NCBI RefSeq assembly: GCF_014650055.1
Contig: NZ_BMUF01000019.1
Coordinates: forward strand, 1-62,316
Reading direction: 5' to 3'
Source of the DNA: Streptomyces malachitofuscus
GTDB taxonomy: Bacteria > Actinomycetota > Actinomycetes > Streptomycetales > Streptomycetaceae
DNA length: 62,316 nucleotides
Part shown: positions 25,734 to 34,470 of the stretch, piece after piece
Numbering within the stretch: the first letter of the stretch is position 1
Layout of the letters: every line of letters starts with the position of its first letter
Translations under genes and position numbers: made by a program
The notes under the pieces: generated by a model
Seen by the model: the letters and a program-made list of their open reading frames with translations, nothing else
Database searches by the model: none
Told to the model about the DNA's origin: nothing

Positions 25734-26924
25734 ATGGCCGCATCCCCGAGCACCGCCAGAGCCATCAACGACCGGCTCGCGCTGCGCCTGCTCCAGCAGG
25801 AAGGCCCGCTGACCGCGGGACAGTTGAAACAGCTGACCGGTCTGTCCCGGCCCACCGTCGCCGACCTCGTCGAACGTCTCACCGCGGCCGGGCTCATCGC
25901 GGTGGCCGGCGAGACGGGGGAGCAGCGCCGCGGCCCCAACGCCAAGCTGTACGGCATCGTCGCGGGCCGGGCGCACCTGGCAGCGCTGGACGTCCGCACC
26001 GAGGGCGTCGCCGTGGTCGTGTCCGACCTCGTCGGCGAGGTGCTCGCCGAGGCGTCCCTGCCCATCACCGGGGACGCGGGGACGGGGCCCGCGGTGGAAC
26101 AGGCGGTGGCGCTGGTCGAGCGGACGGCGAAGGAGGCGGGCGCCGACCGGCTGCACACCGTGGGGATCGGGGCGCCGGGGCTGATCGACCCCGCGAGCGG
26201 CGAACTGCGCGACTCCACCAAGCTGCCCGAGTGGCACCGGCGCCTGGTCGCGGCGCTTCAGGAACGGCTGCCGGAGGCCCGTGTCAGCGTGGAGAACGAA
26301 ACGAACCTCGCCGCGCTGGCCGAGCAGCGCGACGGGGCCGCCCGGGACCGGGACACCTTCGTGCTGCTGTGGCTGGGCCACGGGACGGGCGCGGCCGTCG
26401 TTCTCGACGGCACCCTGCGCAGGGGCGCCTCCGGCGGCACGGGCGAGATCGGCTTCCTCCCCGTACCGGGCACCCGCGGCCTGCCCTCGGCCACCGACTG
26501 CGCGGGCGGCTTCCACTCCCTGGCGGGGGCGCCGGCGGTCGCGGAACTGGCGGCGGAGTACGGCATCGAGGCGGAACCCGGGGTCGAACCGGCCGCGGCG
26601 GCCGCGGTGCGGACGGCCGTGGCGACGGCCGGGCGCGCCTCCGCCGCCGCACGCTTCCTCGACACCCTCGCCGACCGGGTCGCGGTGGGCGTCGCGTCCG
26701 TCGTCGCGCTGCTGGACCCCGGGCACGTGGTCCTGGGCGGCGAGGTCGGACAGGCCGGCGGCGAGGCGCTGGCCGCGCGGGTGCGGGACCGGCTGGCCGT
26801 CCTCTCACCCCTGCCCGCCGAGGTCCACCCCAGCACTTTGGGCGGCGGCGCGGTCCTGCGCGGTGCCCTCCTGACAGCCCGCGACCAGGCCCAGAACGAC
26901 CTCTTCGGCGCTCCCGGCCACTAG
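25734..26924 (+). CDS. ROK-family transcriptional regulator
   Basis: 396 aa. The N-terminal winged HTH (about 22-60) reads GPLTAGQLKQLTGLSRPTVADLVERL. The ROK sugar-kinase-like domain follows (about 80-390), with VGIGAPGLID, the ATP-loop LLWLGHGTGAAVVLDG and a degenerate zinc motif: the usual CxCGxxGC segment is replaced by LPSATDCAGGFHS, with a single Cys. Loss of the zinc cysteines and the HTH make it a regulator rather than a sugar kinase. It probably represses the divergent MFS gene and itself. A large repeat starts 22 bp after the stop. Confidence 0.9.
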   Translation: MAASPSTARAINDRLALRLLQQEGPLTAGQLKQLTGLSRPTVADLVERLTAAGLIAVAGETGEQRRGPNAKLYGIVAGRAHLAALDVRTEGVAVVVSDLVGEVLAEASLPITGDAGTGPAVEQAVALVERTAKEAGADRLHTVGIGAPGLIDPASGELRDSTKLPEWHRRLVAALQERLPEARVSVENETNLAALAEQRDGAARDRDTFVLLWLGHGTGAAVVLDGTLRRGASGGTGEIGFLPVPGTRGLPSATDCAGGFHSLAGAPAVAELAAEYGIEAEPGVEPAAAAAVRTAVATAGRASAAARFLDTLADRVAVGVASVVALLDPGHVVLGGEVGQAGGEALAARVRDRLAVLSPLPAEVHPSTLGGGAVLRGALLTARDQAQNDLFGAPGH

Positions 26925-26945
26925 TAGTGCTTCGCACACCTGCCG

Positions 26946-27310
26946 CCCACGGCGGGTGGGTGGTGCGGGGCCGGGCCGGGGGTGTCCGTCCTCGGACTGG
27001 CGCGACTGCGTTTCTCGGTGGGGGTGCGGGGCGCGGACGCGCCAGCCACTGCGGGCGAACACCCCCGTCCCGTCCCCTCCCGTGGTCCACGGCGGTCGCG
27101 CCGCCGTTCCCGCGGGCAGTCACTGCCGCCATCCGCGGGCAGTTGCGCCGCTGTTCCCGCGGGCAGTCACTGCCGCCGTTCGCGGGCGGTCGCGCCGCTG
27201 TTCCCGCGGGCAGTCGTGCCGCAGGGCGGCACGGGTGGGCGCGACGGCACCCCGCCGACGCCGGGCTGCGCAAACCTCCTCCGGCCCACACCAACGCAGG
27301 GCACCCCGGA
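26946..27310 (+). repeat. Interspersed GC-rich repeat, copy B
   Basis: It occupies almost all of the 415-bp gap between ROK and the convergent SDR gene. The first 120 bases match copy A nearly base for base, and the last 70 (GGCACGGGTGGGCGCGACGG onward) match copy A's middle. Between them lies a private 47-bp tandem array. Frames crossing it are not genes. Confidence 0.85.
27098..27220 (+). repeat. 47-bp tandem repeat inside copy B
   Basis: The motif GTTCCCGCGGGCAGTC recurs at 27106, 27153 and 27200, exactly 47 bp apart. The intervening bases (GCCGCC, GCGGGC, GCGCCG) are also conserved with point differences. The palindrome CCCGCGGG lies in each unit. Confidence 0.8.
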
Positions 27311-27339
27311 TGAGCCGTACAAGAAGGGCAACGCCGACC

Positions 27340-28098
27340 TCACCGGCCCCCGGTGCCGGATCCCAACCGCGTCCGAAGGAACTCGTCGAACGTGACCTTG
27401 CCCACCGCCCGCTCCGGCGCCAAGTGCCCCCCTGCCCGGAAGGCGTCGTACGCGGCGCCCCGCAGCGGCACCTTCACCACCGCACGCCGACGCCCCGAGG
27501 CCTTCAGATACGCCCGCGCCAAGGAGTCGAACGTGCGCACCTCGGGCCCGCCCATGTCGTCGACGCGGCCCGCAGGCGCCCCCTGGGCCAGCTCGGCCAG
27601 GCGGCCGGCGACCTCGGTGACGTCGATCGGCTGGTCCTTCACGCGGGCCGGCAGCAGCACGACCGGCAGCTTCGCCATGCCCTGCAGCAGCCTGAGGATC
27701 AGGTCGTGGAACTGCGTCGTGCGCAGCACCGTCCAGCCCGTGCCGGAGTCCTCGATCAGCCGTTCCACCGCCAGCTTGGACTTGTAGTAGCCGAACGGCA
27801 CCCGGTCGACGCCGACGATCGAGATGTAGACGAGATGGCCCACTCCGGCCCGCTGCGCCGCCGCGATCAGGTTCCGCGTGGGCTTCTCGTCGCCGCCACG
27901 CGGTGAGGTGGCGCAGTGCACGACCGTGTCCACGCCCGTGACGGCGGCGTCCAGCCCGCTCCCGCCCTCGCGCAGGTCGACGGCGTACGGCTGCGCGTGC
28001 CGGCTGAGCACCCGCACCTCGTGCCCGTTCGCCCGCAGTCGCTCGGTGACATGCCTGCCCAGCGTTCCGGTACCGCCGGTCACCAGGATCGTGGTCAT
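27340..28098 (-). CDS. NAD(P)-binding atypical SDR, NmrA-like
   Basis: 252 aa. The N-terminal Rossmann motif VTGGTGTLGRHV (6-17) is followed by VLSRH, typical of NADP-preferring NmrA/atypical SDR proteins. VHCAT and YISIVG-(x)-YYKSKLAVE are present, with a Tyr-x-x-x-Lys (YYKSK) that could be catalytic. The closest general type is the NAD-dependent epimerase/NmrA-like quinone-reductase group; the substrate is unknown. The next 143 bp to the chitinase stop hold no gene. Confidence 0.87.
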   Translation of the reverse strand: MTTILVTGGTGTLGRHVTERLRANGHEVRVLSRHAQPYAVDLREGGSGLDAAVTGVDTVVHCATSPRGGDEKPTRNLIAAAQRAGVGHLVYISIVGVDRVPFGYYKSKLAVERLIEDSGTGWTVLRTTQFHDLILRLLQGMAKLPVVLLPARVKDQPIDVTEVAGRLAELAQGAPAGRVDDMGGPEVRTFDSLARAYLKASGRRRAVVKVPLRGAAYDAFRAGGHLAPERAVGKVTFDEFLRTRLGSGTGGR

Positions 28099-28241
28099 GC
28101 TGTTTCAGCCCCTTCGGAGATCGGTGCCGGACCCGCCCGAGGTCCAGCTTCGCCGGGTCCGGCTCCGAGCGCATCCGCACCTGGTGAGGCCCGGCGGCGG
28201 GCAAGGGCCGTCGTCACCGCCGCCGGGCCGGTCCTCAGGGG

Positions 28242-30566
28242 TCAGCAGGCTCCCTGGTCCCGCCACACTCCCCATTCGCCGGTGGTGCCGGGCTCCTCGC
28301 CCTGCGTCCACCACTGCGCCTTCCAGACGTGCCCCTCGTGGGAGACGACGCTGCTCCCGCCATAGGCGGCCGAGGCGTCCCACGCCGGTTCCTCGCAGTC
28401 ACCGGGCTCACCCGTGGGCGGGTCCGTCGGCGTCGTGCCGGTGCCCGGCTCGACCACGGTGGTCCCGCGAGCCAGGTCCCCGGCGAGGGCGTACGTCTTC
28501 CCGGAGACCGTGACCGTCCAGTTCGACGGGGTCGACACGGGGAGGTAGTAGTTGAACGACAGGTCGACGCTCGCGCCGGGCGCCAGCGACTGCCACGCCG
28601 GCAGCTTCAGCGACACCCGGTGGAAGTCACCCTTCAGGCCGCCCACGTTGTCGCCCGTGTGGTCGCTGCCGATGACCTTGGTGCCGAAGCCGGACTGGTC
28701 GGAGGCGTTCCCCGGGGCCGATGTGGCGTAGTCGAACCGGAACTCGGTGCCGCCCGGCAGCGCCGTCTTCGTGTTGTTCGTGATCCGCAGCTTGGGCGTG
28801 ATCGGGTAGTTGGAGTCGCCCAGCTTGAAGTCCGTGAACTGCACGTCCACGTTCACGGCCTCCGCCGGCAGGTCCGCGTTCGACTTCTTCGCGCCGTACG
28901 GCGCGGCCGCCCGGAACTTGTCGTACATCAGCGAGGTGAGCGTGTCGCCCGGCTCGTACTGGCCCTTGGCGGCGTTCCAGCCGTAGTCGCCGGCCAGCTC
29001 CCAGATCATCGTGCCGCCGATGCCGCGGTCCACGACGTAGTCGGCCTTGGCCGCGACCGACTGCTCGTCCTCGGTGGAGAGGAACACCTTCTTCTCGGCG
29101 TTCCACAGCCAGGGGGCGACCAGTGTCGAGTCGTACTTGCGGGCGTAGGTGCCCGTCAGCTTCGTGTCCGCCGGGAAGCCGTAGTCGGTGACGTAGTCGC
29201 CGACGATCCCCTTCTCGAGGTTCTTGGCGTGCCACATCGGGTTGGAGCCCGCCGGGGACTCCTTGCCGTTGGTGTCGAGGTCGTGCCAGAGGTTGTCGAT
29301 GCCGACGGCGCCGTCACCGCACTTGGTCAGGCCGGAGCCCGCCGGGCAGGTGGACGCGGAGGCCTTGCCCCACAGACCGTCGGTGCCGCCCTGGACGTTC
29401 TTGTGGCCGCGGGTGTAGTACGGCAGGCCGATGTTGATGCGGCCGGCGGGCATCGAGCCGCGGAAGTAGTGATAGGCCCAGTCGGTGTTGAGATAGCCGA
29501 TGCCGCCGTACTGGGCGCTGCCGTAGACGTTCGCGGCGGCCAGCTCGGCGTCCTTGCCGTCGTCGAAGAGCGAGGCGTTCGGGCCGACGTACTCGTTCCA
29601 GGCGCCGTGCAGGTCGTACGACATGATGTTGACGTAGTCCAGGTACTTCTGGACCTGGAAGGTCTCCATGCCGCGCAGCAGGTACCCGGACGAGGGGGCC
29701 GCCACGGTGAGCAGGTAGTGCCTGCCGTCCGCCGCGCCCGCGCGGTCCAGCTTCTCGCGCAGCGTCTTCATCAGCGCCGCGTAGCCCTTGACCAGCCCGG
29801 CCCGGCGGGCGTTGGCGAGGGACCAGTCGAGCGGGTTGCCCGCGTCCTTCATCGTCGTCGGGTACTCGTAGTCGATGTCGACGCCGTTGAAGCCGTACGT
29901 CCGGATGAAGTCGACCGCCGAGTCGGCGAACGTGTCGATGCCCGCCTGGTTGACCGAGCCGTCGGCGTTGGTGGCCATCGAGTAGAAGCCGCCGGAGTTC
30001 ACGCGGGTTCCGTCGGCGTCGAAGTAACCGCCGGTCTCGGCCCAACCGCCCACCGAGATCAGCGTCTTGACGTCGGGGTGCTGCTTCTTGAACTTGTTGA
30101 GCAGATTGAAGTGGCCCTGGTAGGGAAGCTGCGGATCCATCTCCGCGCCGTCCACGCCGGGCCACGTCATGCCCGTCGCAGCATTGTTCGCGCCGTCCGG
30201 GCCGACGGAGAGCCTGTTGCTCTTGTCGACGTGCGCGAACGCGTAGTTGATGTGGGTGATCTTGTCCCACGGGATGTCCGACGCGAGGTAGGCGGGCTTT
30301 CCGTCCTTGCCGGTGCGCCAGCCGGTGAAGTAGCCGATCACCCGGCGCTGGCGGTCGGCACCCATCTTCTCCCGTCCGGCCGAGTCGTAGACCGAGCAGT
30401 ACGGGACGTCGACACCGGGGGTGCTGTGGAGGCCGTCGGGACGACAGGACTCCTGGTCGGCGGCGTGCGAAACGGTGGCGGGCAGGGCCGTGAGCAGCAG
30501 GCCCGCGATGGCGGCGGCGGAGGCGAGCAACGCGGGTCTCGCCCCGGGGCGTGAGGGGGACGGCAC
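28242..30566 (-). CDS. Secreted modular chitinase (GH18 plus C-terminal chitin-binding modules)
   Basis: 774 aa from GTG 30566, with GGAGAGGAA upstream. A signal peptide (about 1-35, cleaved near SHA-A) precedes a large GH18 barrel (about 70-560). The catalytic D230-I-D232-Y-E234 lies in GVDIDYEYP, with SVGGW on strand 3 and MIWELAGD at the end of the barrel. Residues about 585-725 form a beta-sandwich cellulose/chitin-binding-like domain, then a Pro/Thr linker, then a CBM5/12 module (about 730-774) with WKAQWWTQGEEPG. It cleaves chitin with retention. It corresponds by position to the chitinase upstream of ribE in S. coelicolor. Regulation: two 12-bp direct repeats overlap the promoter (see 30598-30639). 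Confidence 0.95.
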   Translation of the reverse strand: MPSPSRPGARPALLASAAAIAGLLLTALPATVSHAADQESCRPDGLHSTPGVDVPYCSVYDSAGREKMGADRQRRVIGYFTGWRTGKDGKPAYLASDIPWDKITHINYAFAHVDKSNRLSVGPDGANNAATGMTWPGVDGAEMDPQLPYQGHFNLLNKFKKQHPDVKTLISVGGWAETGGYFDADGTRVNSGGFYSMATNADGSVNQAGIDTFADSAVDFIRTYGFNGVDIDYEYPTTMKDAGNPLDWSLANARRAGLVKGYAALMKTLREKLDRAGAADGRHYLLTVAAPSSGYLLRGMETFQVQKYLDYVNIMSYDLHGAWNEYVGPNASLFDDGKDAELAAANVYGSAQYGGIGYLNTDWAYHYFRGSMPAGRINIGLPYYTRGHKNVQGGTDGLWGKASASTCPAGSGLTKCGDGAVGIDNLWHDLDTNGKESPAGSNPMWHAKNLEKGIVGDYVTDYGFPADTKLTGTYARKYDSTLVAPWLWNAEKKVFLSTEDEQSVAAKADYVVDRGIGGTMIWELAGDYGWNAAKGQYEPGDTLTSLMYDKFRAAAPYGAKKSNADLPAEAVNVDVQFTDFKLGDSNYPITPKLRITNNTKTALPGGTEFRFDYATSAPGNASDQSGFGTKVIGSDHTGDNVGGLKGDFHRVSLKLPAWQSLAPGASVDLSFNYYLPVSTPSNWTVTVSGKTYALAGDLARGTTVVEPGTGTTPTDPPTGEPGDCEEPAWDASAAYGGSSVVSHEGHVWKAQWWTQGEEPGTTGEWGVWRDQGAC

Positions 30567-30597
30567 AGTGGGTTCCTCTCCACGGAAGTTGGCTCGG

Positions 30598-30639
30598 ACC
30601 CTAAGAGGACTAGACCACAGCGTCAATAGGTATGGACCA
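30598..30639 (-). promoter_or_regulatory. Chitinase promoter with two 12-bp direct repeats
   Basis: On the minus strand TTGACG (30626-30621) and TAGGGT (30603-30598) are separated by exactly 17 bp. Direct repeats TGGTCCATACCT (30639-30628) and TGGTCTAGTCCT (30617-30606) flank and follow the -35, which is the arrangement known from Streptomyces chitinase genes for chitin induction, glucose repression and DasR-type control. Confidence 0.9.
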
Positions 30640-30803
30640 ATCTCGCGTTGCCGGGGTCGGCTGCTCAAAAGGGTGCGGCGGCAGGACAGTTGCCCGCCGG
30701 GCGACGCTGGGCAGCCCCCGCGTCACCCGCTGTGAGGCACTCCACACCCCTCGCCCGCATGGGTGACGGCGGGTCGTGGCACACTGGCCCTGTACCAGTA
30801 GCA

Positions 30804-30930
30804 GCGCACTCCGGGGTCGGTGAAAGTCCGAACCGGCGGTTACAGTCCGCGACCCGGTCGCCTCCAGCGACCGGTTGACCAGGTGAAATTCCTGGACCGA
30901 CGGTTAAAGTCCGGATGGGAGGCAGTGCGC
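30804..30930 (+). promoter_or_regulatory. FMN riboswitch (RFN element)
   Basis: The conserved RFN blocks occur in order: GGGGTCGGTGAAAGTCCG, AACCGGCGGT, AGTCCGCGAC, GGTGAAATTCCTGGACCG, ACGGTTAAAGTCCGGATG, GGAGG. The closing stem P1 is GCGCACT (30804-30810) with AGTGCGC (30924-30930). The 147 bases to ribE hold a small hairpin (31022-31027 with 31032-31037) that may belong to the expression platform. No T-tailed terminator is visible, so control is more likely at translation or by Rho. Rest of 30640-30803: nothing else seen. Confidence 0.97.
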
Positions 30931-31077
30931 GGCGGGCGGGCATCCATGCACGCCGCCGTACCGGTTCGCCCTCGCGGCGGGCCCTGTCCGGCGTCGTTCC
31001 CGGGATCCTCGCTCGCAGTTCCTGTCGTCATCGACAGCCCCGGAGTCCGTGCCCGAAGAGGCAGGAGGACCCGGGAA

Positions 31078-31692
31078 GTGTTCACCGGAATCGTCGAAGA
31101 GCTGGGCGAGATCACCGCCGTCGAGACCCTCGACGACGCCTGTCGCTTCCGGCTGCGCGGCCCCGTCGTCACCCAGGGCGCCCAGCACGGAGATTCCATC
31201 GCCGTCAACGGCGTCTGCCTCACGGTCGTCGAGCACGAGGGCGACGAGTTCACCGCCGACGTGATGGCGGAGACCCTGAACCGCTCCAGCCTCGGCGTCC
31301 TCACCGTCGGCTCCCGCGTCAACCTCGAACGCCCCATGGCGGTGGGCGGGCGGCTGGGCGGCCACATCGTGCAGGGCCACGTCGACGGCACGGGCGAGAT
31401 CCTCGAGCGCAGGCCGTCGGAGAACTGGGAGCTCGTGAAGGTCTCGCTCCCCGCGGACCTCTCCCGCTATGTCGTGGAGAAGGGCTCCATCACCGTCGAC
31501 GGCATCAGCCTCACCGTCGTCGACGCCGCGCCGGACCACTTCACCGTCAGCCTCATCCCCACCACCCTCGCCCTGACCACGCTCGGCATCAAGCAGCCCG
31601 GCGACCCGGTCAACCTCGAGGTGGACGTCATCGCCAAGTACGTCGAGCGGATGCTCGGCGACCGCGCGATCGGCGAGGGGGCGGCCCGGTGA
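31078..31692 (+). CDS. ribE: Riboflavin synthase (alpha type)
   Basis: 204 aa from GTG 31078, with AGGAGGA about 8 bases upstream. Two lumazine-binding repeats make up the protein: MFTGIVEELGEI with SIAVNGVCLTV (first barrel), and GHIVQGHVDGTGEI with SITVDGISLTV (second). The enzyme dismutates two 6,7-dimethyl-8-ribityllumazine molecules into riboflavin and the pyrimidine precursor. It is the first gene of the rib operon, under the FMN riboswitch. Its stop overlaps the next start (GTGA), so translation is coupled to the transporter gene. Confidence 0.97.
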   Translation: MFTGIVEELGEITAVETLDDACRFRLRGPVVTQGAQHGDSIAVNGVCLTVVEHEGDEFTADVMAETLNRSSLGVLTVGSRVNLERPMAVGGRLGGHIVQGHVDGTGEILERRPSENWELVKVSLPADLSRYVVEKGSITVDGISLTVVDAAPDHFTVSLIPTTLALTTLGIKQPGDPVNLEVDVIAKYVERMLGDRAIGEGAAR

Positions 31693-32330
31693 ACTGGCTC
31701 AACTCCGAGGCGTTCACCGTCTTCGACCAGCACATCAAATGGTCGGACATGATCGGCAACATCATCGGTCTGCTCGCCCTCGCCTTCGGCTGGCGCCGCT
31801 CCCTGTGGACCTGGCCCGCCCAGTTCGTCTCCGGGCTCATCCTCTTCGCCGCCTTCGCCACCGCCCACCTCTCGGGCAGTGCGGGCAAGCAGGTCGTCGT
31901 CATGCTGGTCGCGGCCTGGGGCTTCCTGCAGTGGAACCGCGGCCGGCAGCAGGCGCAGGACGGCGCCATCGCCGTACGCTTCGCGACGAACCTCGAACGA
32001 GTCCTCCTGGCGGGCGCCGCGGCCGTCGGCACCCTCGCCGTCGGCGGGCTGTTCACCCTCTACCCGTCCCTGTCCTGGGACCCCTGGCCGGACGCCTACA
32101 TCTTCGTCGGCACGATCGTCGCCATGTACGCCCAGGCCCGCGGCATGGTCGAGTTCTGGTTCGCCTGGCTGCTCGTCGACCTCGTCGGCGTCCCCCTGAA
32201 CTTCGCCAACGGCTTCGCGTTCTCCGGCTTCGTCTACATCATCTACGGCGCACTGGTCCTCTGGGGCCTGCGCGACTGGTGGCTGCGCTCGCGCGACGCG
32301 CGGCCCGCCCTGGAAGGAGCGCCGGCATGA
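31689..32330 (+). CDS. ribM: PnuC-family riboflavin transporter RibM
   Basis: 213 aa, about seven transmembrane helices. The fold is PnuC-like (WPAQFVSGLILFAAF, VAAWGFLQWNRGR, WFAWLLVDLVGVPLNFANG). PnuC proteins proper carry nicotinamide riboside, but the homologue coded inside actinobacterial rib operons is RibM, a riboflavin and roseoflavin uniporter known from S. davaonensis and Corynebacterium. Position between ribE and ribBA with 4-bp overlaps on both sides makes riboflavin import by far the best call. It is under the same FMN riboswitch, so uptake and synthesis are switched together. Confidence 0.9.
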   Translation: MNWLNSEAFTVFDQHIKWSDMIGNIIGLLALAFGWRRSLWTWPAQFVSGLILFAAFATAHLSGSAGKQVVVMLVAAWGFLQWNRGRQQAQDGAIAVRFATNLERVLLAGAAAVGTLAVGGLFTLYPSLSWDPWPDAYIFVGTIVAMYAQARGMVEFWFAWLLVDLVGVPLNFANGFAFSGFVYIIYGALVLWGLRDWWLRSRDARPALEGAPA

Positions 32331-33613
32331 CCGCGGCACCCATGCTGTACGACACCGAGGACCTCGACCTGCGGCTCGACCCCGTCGAGCAGGCCGTCGC
32401 CGACATAGCGGCCGGCCGCCCCGTCGTGGTCGTCGACGACGAGGACCGCGAGAACGAGGGCGATCTCGTCATCGCCGCCGAGATGGCGACCGAGGAGATC
32501 GTCGCCTTCATGATGAGCGAGTGCCGCGGCCTCATCTGCGCCCCCATGGAGGGCGACGAACTGGACCGGCTGCACCTCCCGCAGATGGTCGACGACAACA
32601 CCGAGTCGATGAAGACCGCGTTCACCGTCTCCGTCGACGCCTCCGCCGCCCACGGAGTGAGCACCGGCATCTCCGCCGCCGACCGCGCCACCACGCTCCG
32701 GCTGCTGGCGGGCGGTACCGCCGGACCCTCCGACTTCGTCCGCCCCGGCCATGTCTTCCCGCTGCGCGCCCGCCCCGGCGGTGTGCTCGTGCGCAACGGC
32801 CACACCGAGGCCGCCGTCGACCTGGCCCGCCTCGCCGGGCTGCGGCCGGCCGGTGCCATCGTCGAGATCGCCGGTGAGGACGGCCGCATGCTGCGGCTGC
32901 CCGAGCTCGTGCCCTTCGCCCGCAAGCACGGCCTGACGATCATCTCCATCGAGGATCTGATCGCCTACCGCCGGTCCGCCGAGCCCACTGTCCGCCGCGA
33001 GGCCGAGGTCCGGCTGCCCACCTCGCACGGCACCTTCACGGCGTACGGCTACCGCTCCACCGTCGACGGCGTCGAGCACGTCGCCCTCGTCCACGGCGAG
33101 ATCGGCACAGGCGAGGACGTCCTGGTCCGCGTCCACTCCGAATGCCTCACCGGCGACGTCTTCGGCTCCCAGCGCTGCGACTGCGGACCCCAGCTGGACG
33201 CCTCCCTCGACCGCATCCAGGCCGAGGGCCGGGGCGTCGTCGTCTACCTGCGCGGACACGAGGGGCGCGGCATCGGCCTGATGTCCAAGCTGCGGGCCTA
33301 CGAACTCCAGGAACGCGGCCGGGACACCCTGGACGCCAACCTGGAACTCGGCCTGCCCGCCGACGCCCGCGACTACGGCGCCGGCGCGCAGATCCTCGCC
33401 GACCTCGGGGTCCGCAGCGTCCGCCTGATGACCAACAACCCCGACAAGTCCGACGCGCTCGTCCGGCACGGCATCGAGGTCACCCGGCGCGAGCCGATGC
33501 CCGTCACCACGAGCGAGCACAACCTCCGGTACCTGCGCACCAAGCGGGACCGGATGGGCCACGACCTGCCCTGGCTGGACACGCCGACCGTGCCCGCCTG
33601 CGGCAACCAGTAA
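32327..33613 (+). CDS. ribBA: Bifunctional DHBP synthase / GTP cyclohydrolase II
   Basis: 428 aa. The N-terminal half (about 15-215) is 3,4-dihydroxy-2-butanone-4-phosphate synthase, with VVVDDEDRENEGDL (acidic metal loop) and HTEAAVDL. The C-terminal half (about 220-420) is GTP cyclohydrolase II, with the zinc cysteines C273, C284 and C286 in a CLTGDVF-x4-CDCG stretch, followed by RGHEGRGIGL. It supplies both precursors of riboflavin, from ribulose 5-phosphate and GTP. Stop/start overlap (ATGA) with ribM. Confidence 0.97.
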   Translation: MTAAPMLYDTEDLDLRLDPVEQAVADIAAGRPVVVVDDEDRENEGDLVIAAEMATEEIVAFMMSECRGLICAPMEGDELDRLHLPQMVDDNTESMKTAFTVSVDASAAHGVSTGISAADRATTLRLLAGGTAGPSDFVRPGHVFPLRARPGGVLVRNGHTEAAVDLARLAGLRPAGAIVEIAGEDGRMLRLPELVPFARKHGLTIISIEDLIAYRRSAEPTVRREAEVRLPTSHGTFTAYGYRSTVDGVEHVALVHGEIGTGEDVLVRVHSECLTGDVFGSQRCDCGPQLDASLDRIQAEGRGVVVYLRGHEGRGIGLMSKLRAYELQERGRDTLDANLELGLPADARDYGAGAQILADLGVRSVRLMTNNPDKSDALVRHGIEVTRREPMPVTTSEHNLRYLRTKRDRMGHDLPWLDTPTVPACGNQ

Positions 33614-33630
33614 GAGAACCGAGGAGAGAC

Positions 33631-34116
33631 GTGAGCGGCAAGGGTGCACCGGAACTGTCCGTACGCAACGTGGGTGACCTGCGGGTCGCCGTCGTCGCGG
33701 CACAGTGGCACGAGAAGGTGATGGACGGACTGGTGGACGGCGCCCTGCGCGCCCTGCACGACCTCGGCATCGACGAGCCGACCCTGCTCCGGGTGCCCGG
33801 CAGCTGGGAACTCCCCGTCGTCGCCAAGGTCCTGGCCGACCGCGGCTACGACGCGGTCGTCGCCCTCGGCGTCGTCATCCGGGGCGGCACGCCCCACTTC
33901 GACTACGTGTGCCAGGGCGTCACTCAGGGCCTCACCCAGGTGTCGGTCGACACCGGGGTGCCCGTCGGGTTCGGCCTGCTCACCTGTGACAACGAGGAGC
34001 AGGCCCTGGACCGGGCCGGACTGCCCGGTTCCAGCGAGGACAAGGGCCACGAGGCGGTCACCGCCGCCGTGGCGACCGCGGCCACACTGCGTTCCGTATC
34101 CGAACCCTGGCGGTGA
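33631..34116 (+). CDS. ribH: 6,7-dimethyl-8-ribityllumazine synthase
   Basis: 161 aa from GTG 33631, with GAGGAGAG 6 bases upstream. It condenses the two RibBA products, giving ribityllumazine for RibE. The key motifs are present: PGSWELP, VVALGVVIRGGTPHFDYV (catalytic His in the HFDYV stretch), VPVGFGLLTCDNEEQAL and GHEAVTAAV. Normal length for the icosahedral type. It is the last rib gene, 17 bp after ribBA. hisE follows in 34 bp, so transcripts may continue into the his pair. Confidence 0.97.
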   Translation: MSGKGAPELSVRNVGDLRVAVVAAQWHEKVMDGLVDGALRALHDLGIDEPTLLRVPGSWELPVVAKVLADRGYDAVVALGVVIRGGTPHFDYVCQGVTQGLTQVSVDTGVPVGFGLLTCDNEEQALDRAGLPGSSEDKGHEAVTAAVATAATLRSVSEPWR

Positions 34117-34150
34117 GCAGTCCCCGTCACCGCGTAGGGTAAGGACCACC

Positions 34151-34423
34151 ATGTCCAAGAAGACGTTCGAGGAGCTCTTCACCGAGCTCCAGCACAAGGC
34201 CGCCCACGGCGACCCCGCCACCTCCCGTACCGCCGAGCTCGTCGACAAGGGCGTCCACGCCATCGGCAAGAAGGTCGTCGAGGAGGCCGCCGAGGTCTGG
34301 ATGGCCGCCGAGTACGAGGGCAAGGAAGCGGCCGCCGAGGAGATCTCCCAGCTGCTCTACCACGTCCAGGTGATGATGGTCGCCCGCGGCATCTCCCTCG
34401 ACGACGTCTACGCCCACCTGTAG
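34151..34423 (+). CDS. hisE: Phosphoribosyl-ATP pyrophosphatase
   Basis: 90 aa, a stand-alone HisE of normal size. It hydrolyses phosphoribosyl-ATP to phosphoribosyl-AMP, the second histidine step. The MazG-like metal-binding helix KVVEEAAEVWMAA (acidic E-E-x-x-E) and the second acidic helix EEISQLLYHVQV are visible. It lies 34 bp after ribH; a TAGGGT hexamer at about 34134 and AAGGA before the ATG suggest an extra internal promoter. Paired with hisG downstream, separate from the main his operon. Confidence 0.96.
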   Translation: MSKKTFEELFTELQHKAAHGDPATSRTAELVDKGVHAIGKKVVEEAAEVWMAAEYEGKEAAAEEISQLLYHVQVMMVARGISLDDVYAHL

Positions 34424-34470
34424 ATCCGACGCCCCCGACACACCCCTCCCACACGAAGGAAGCCGACCTC

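Noticed and set aside
26956..27339. Frames of over 130 codons across repeat copy B
   Set aside because: The same low-complexity frame appears in each repeat copy and shifts with the tandem units; not protein-coding.
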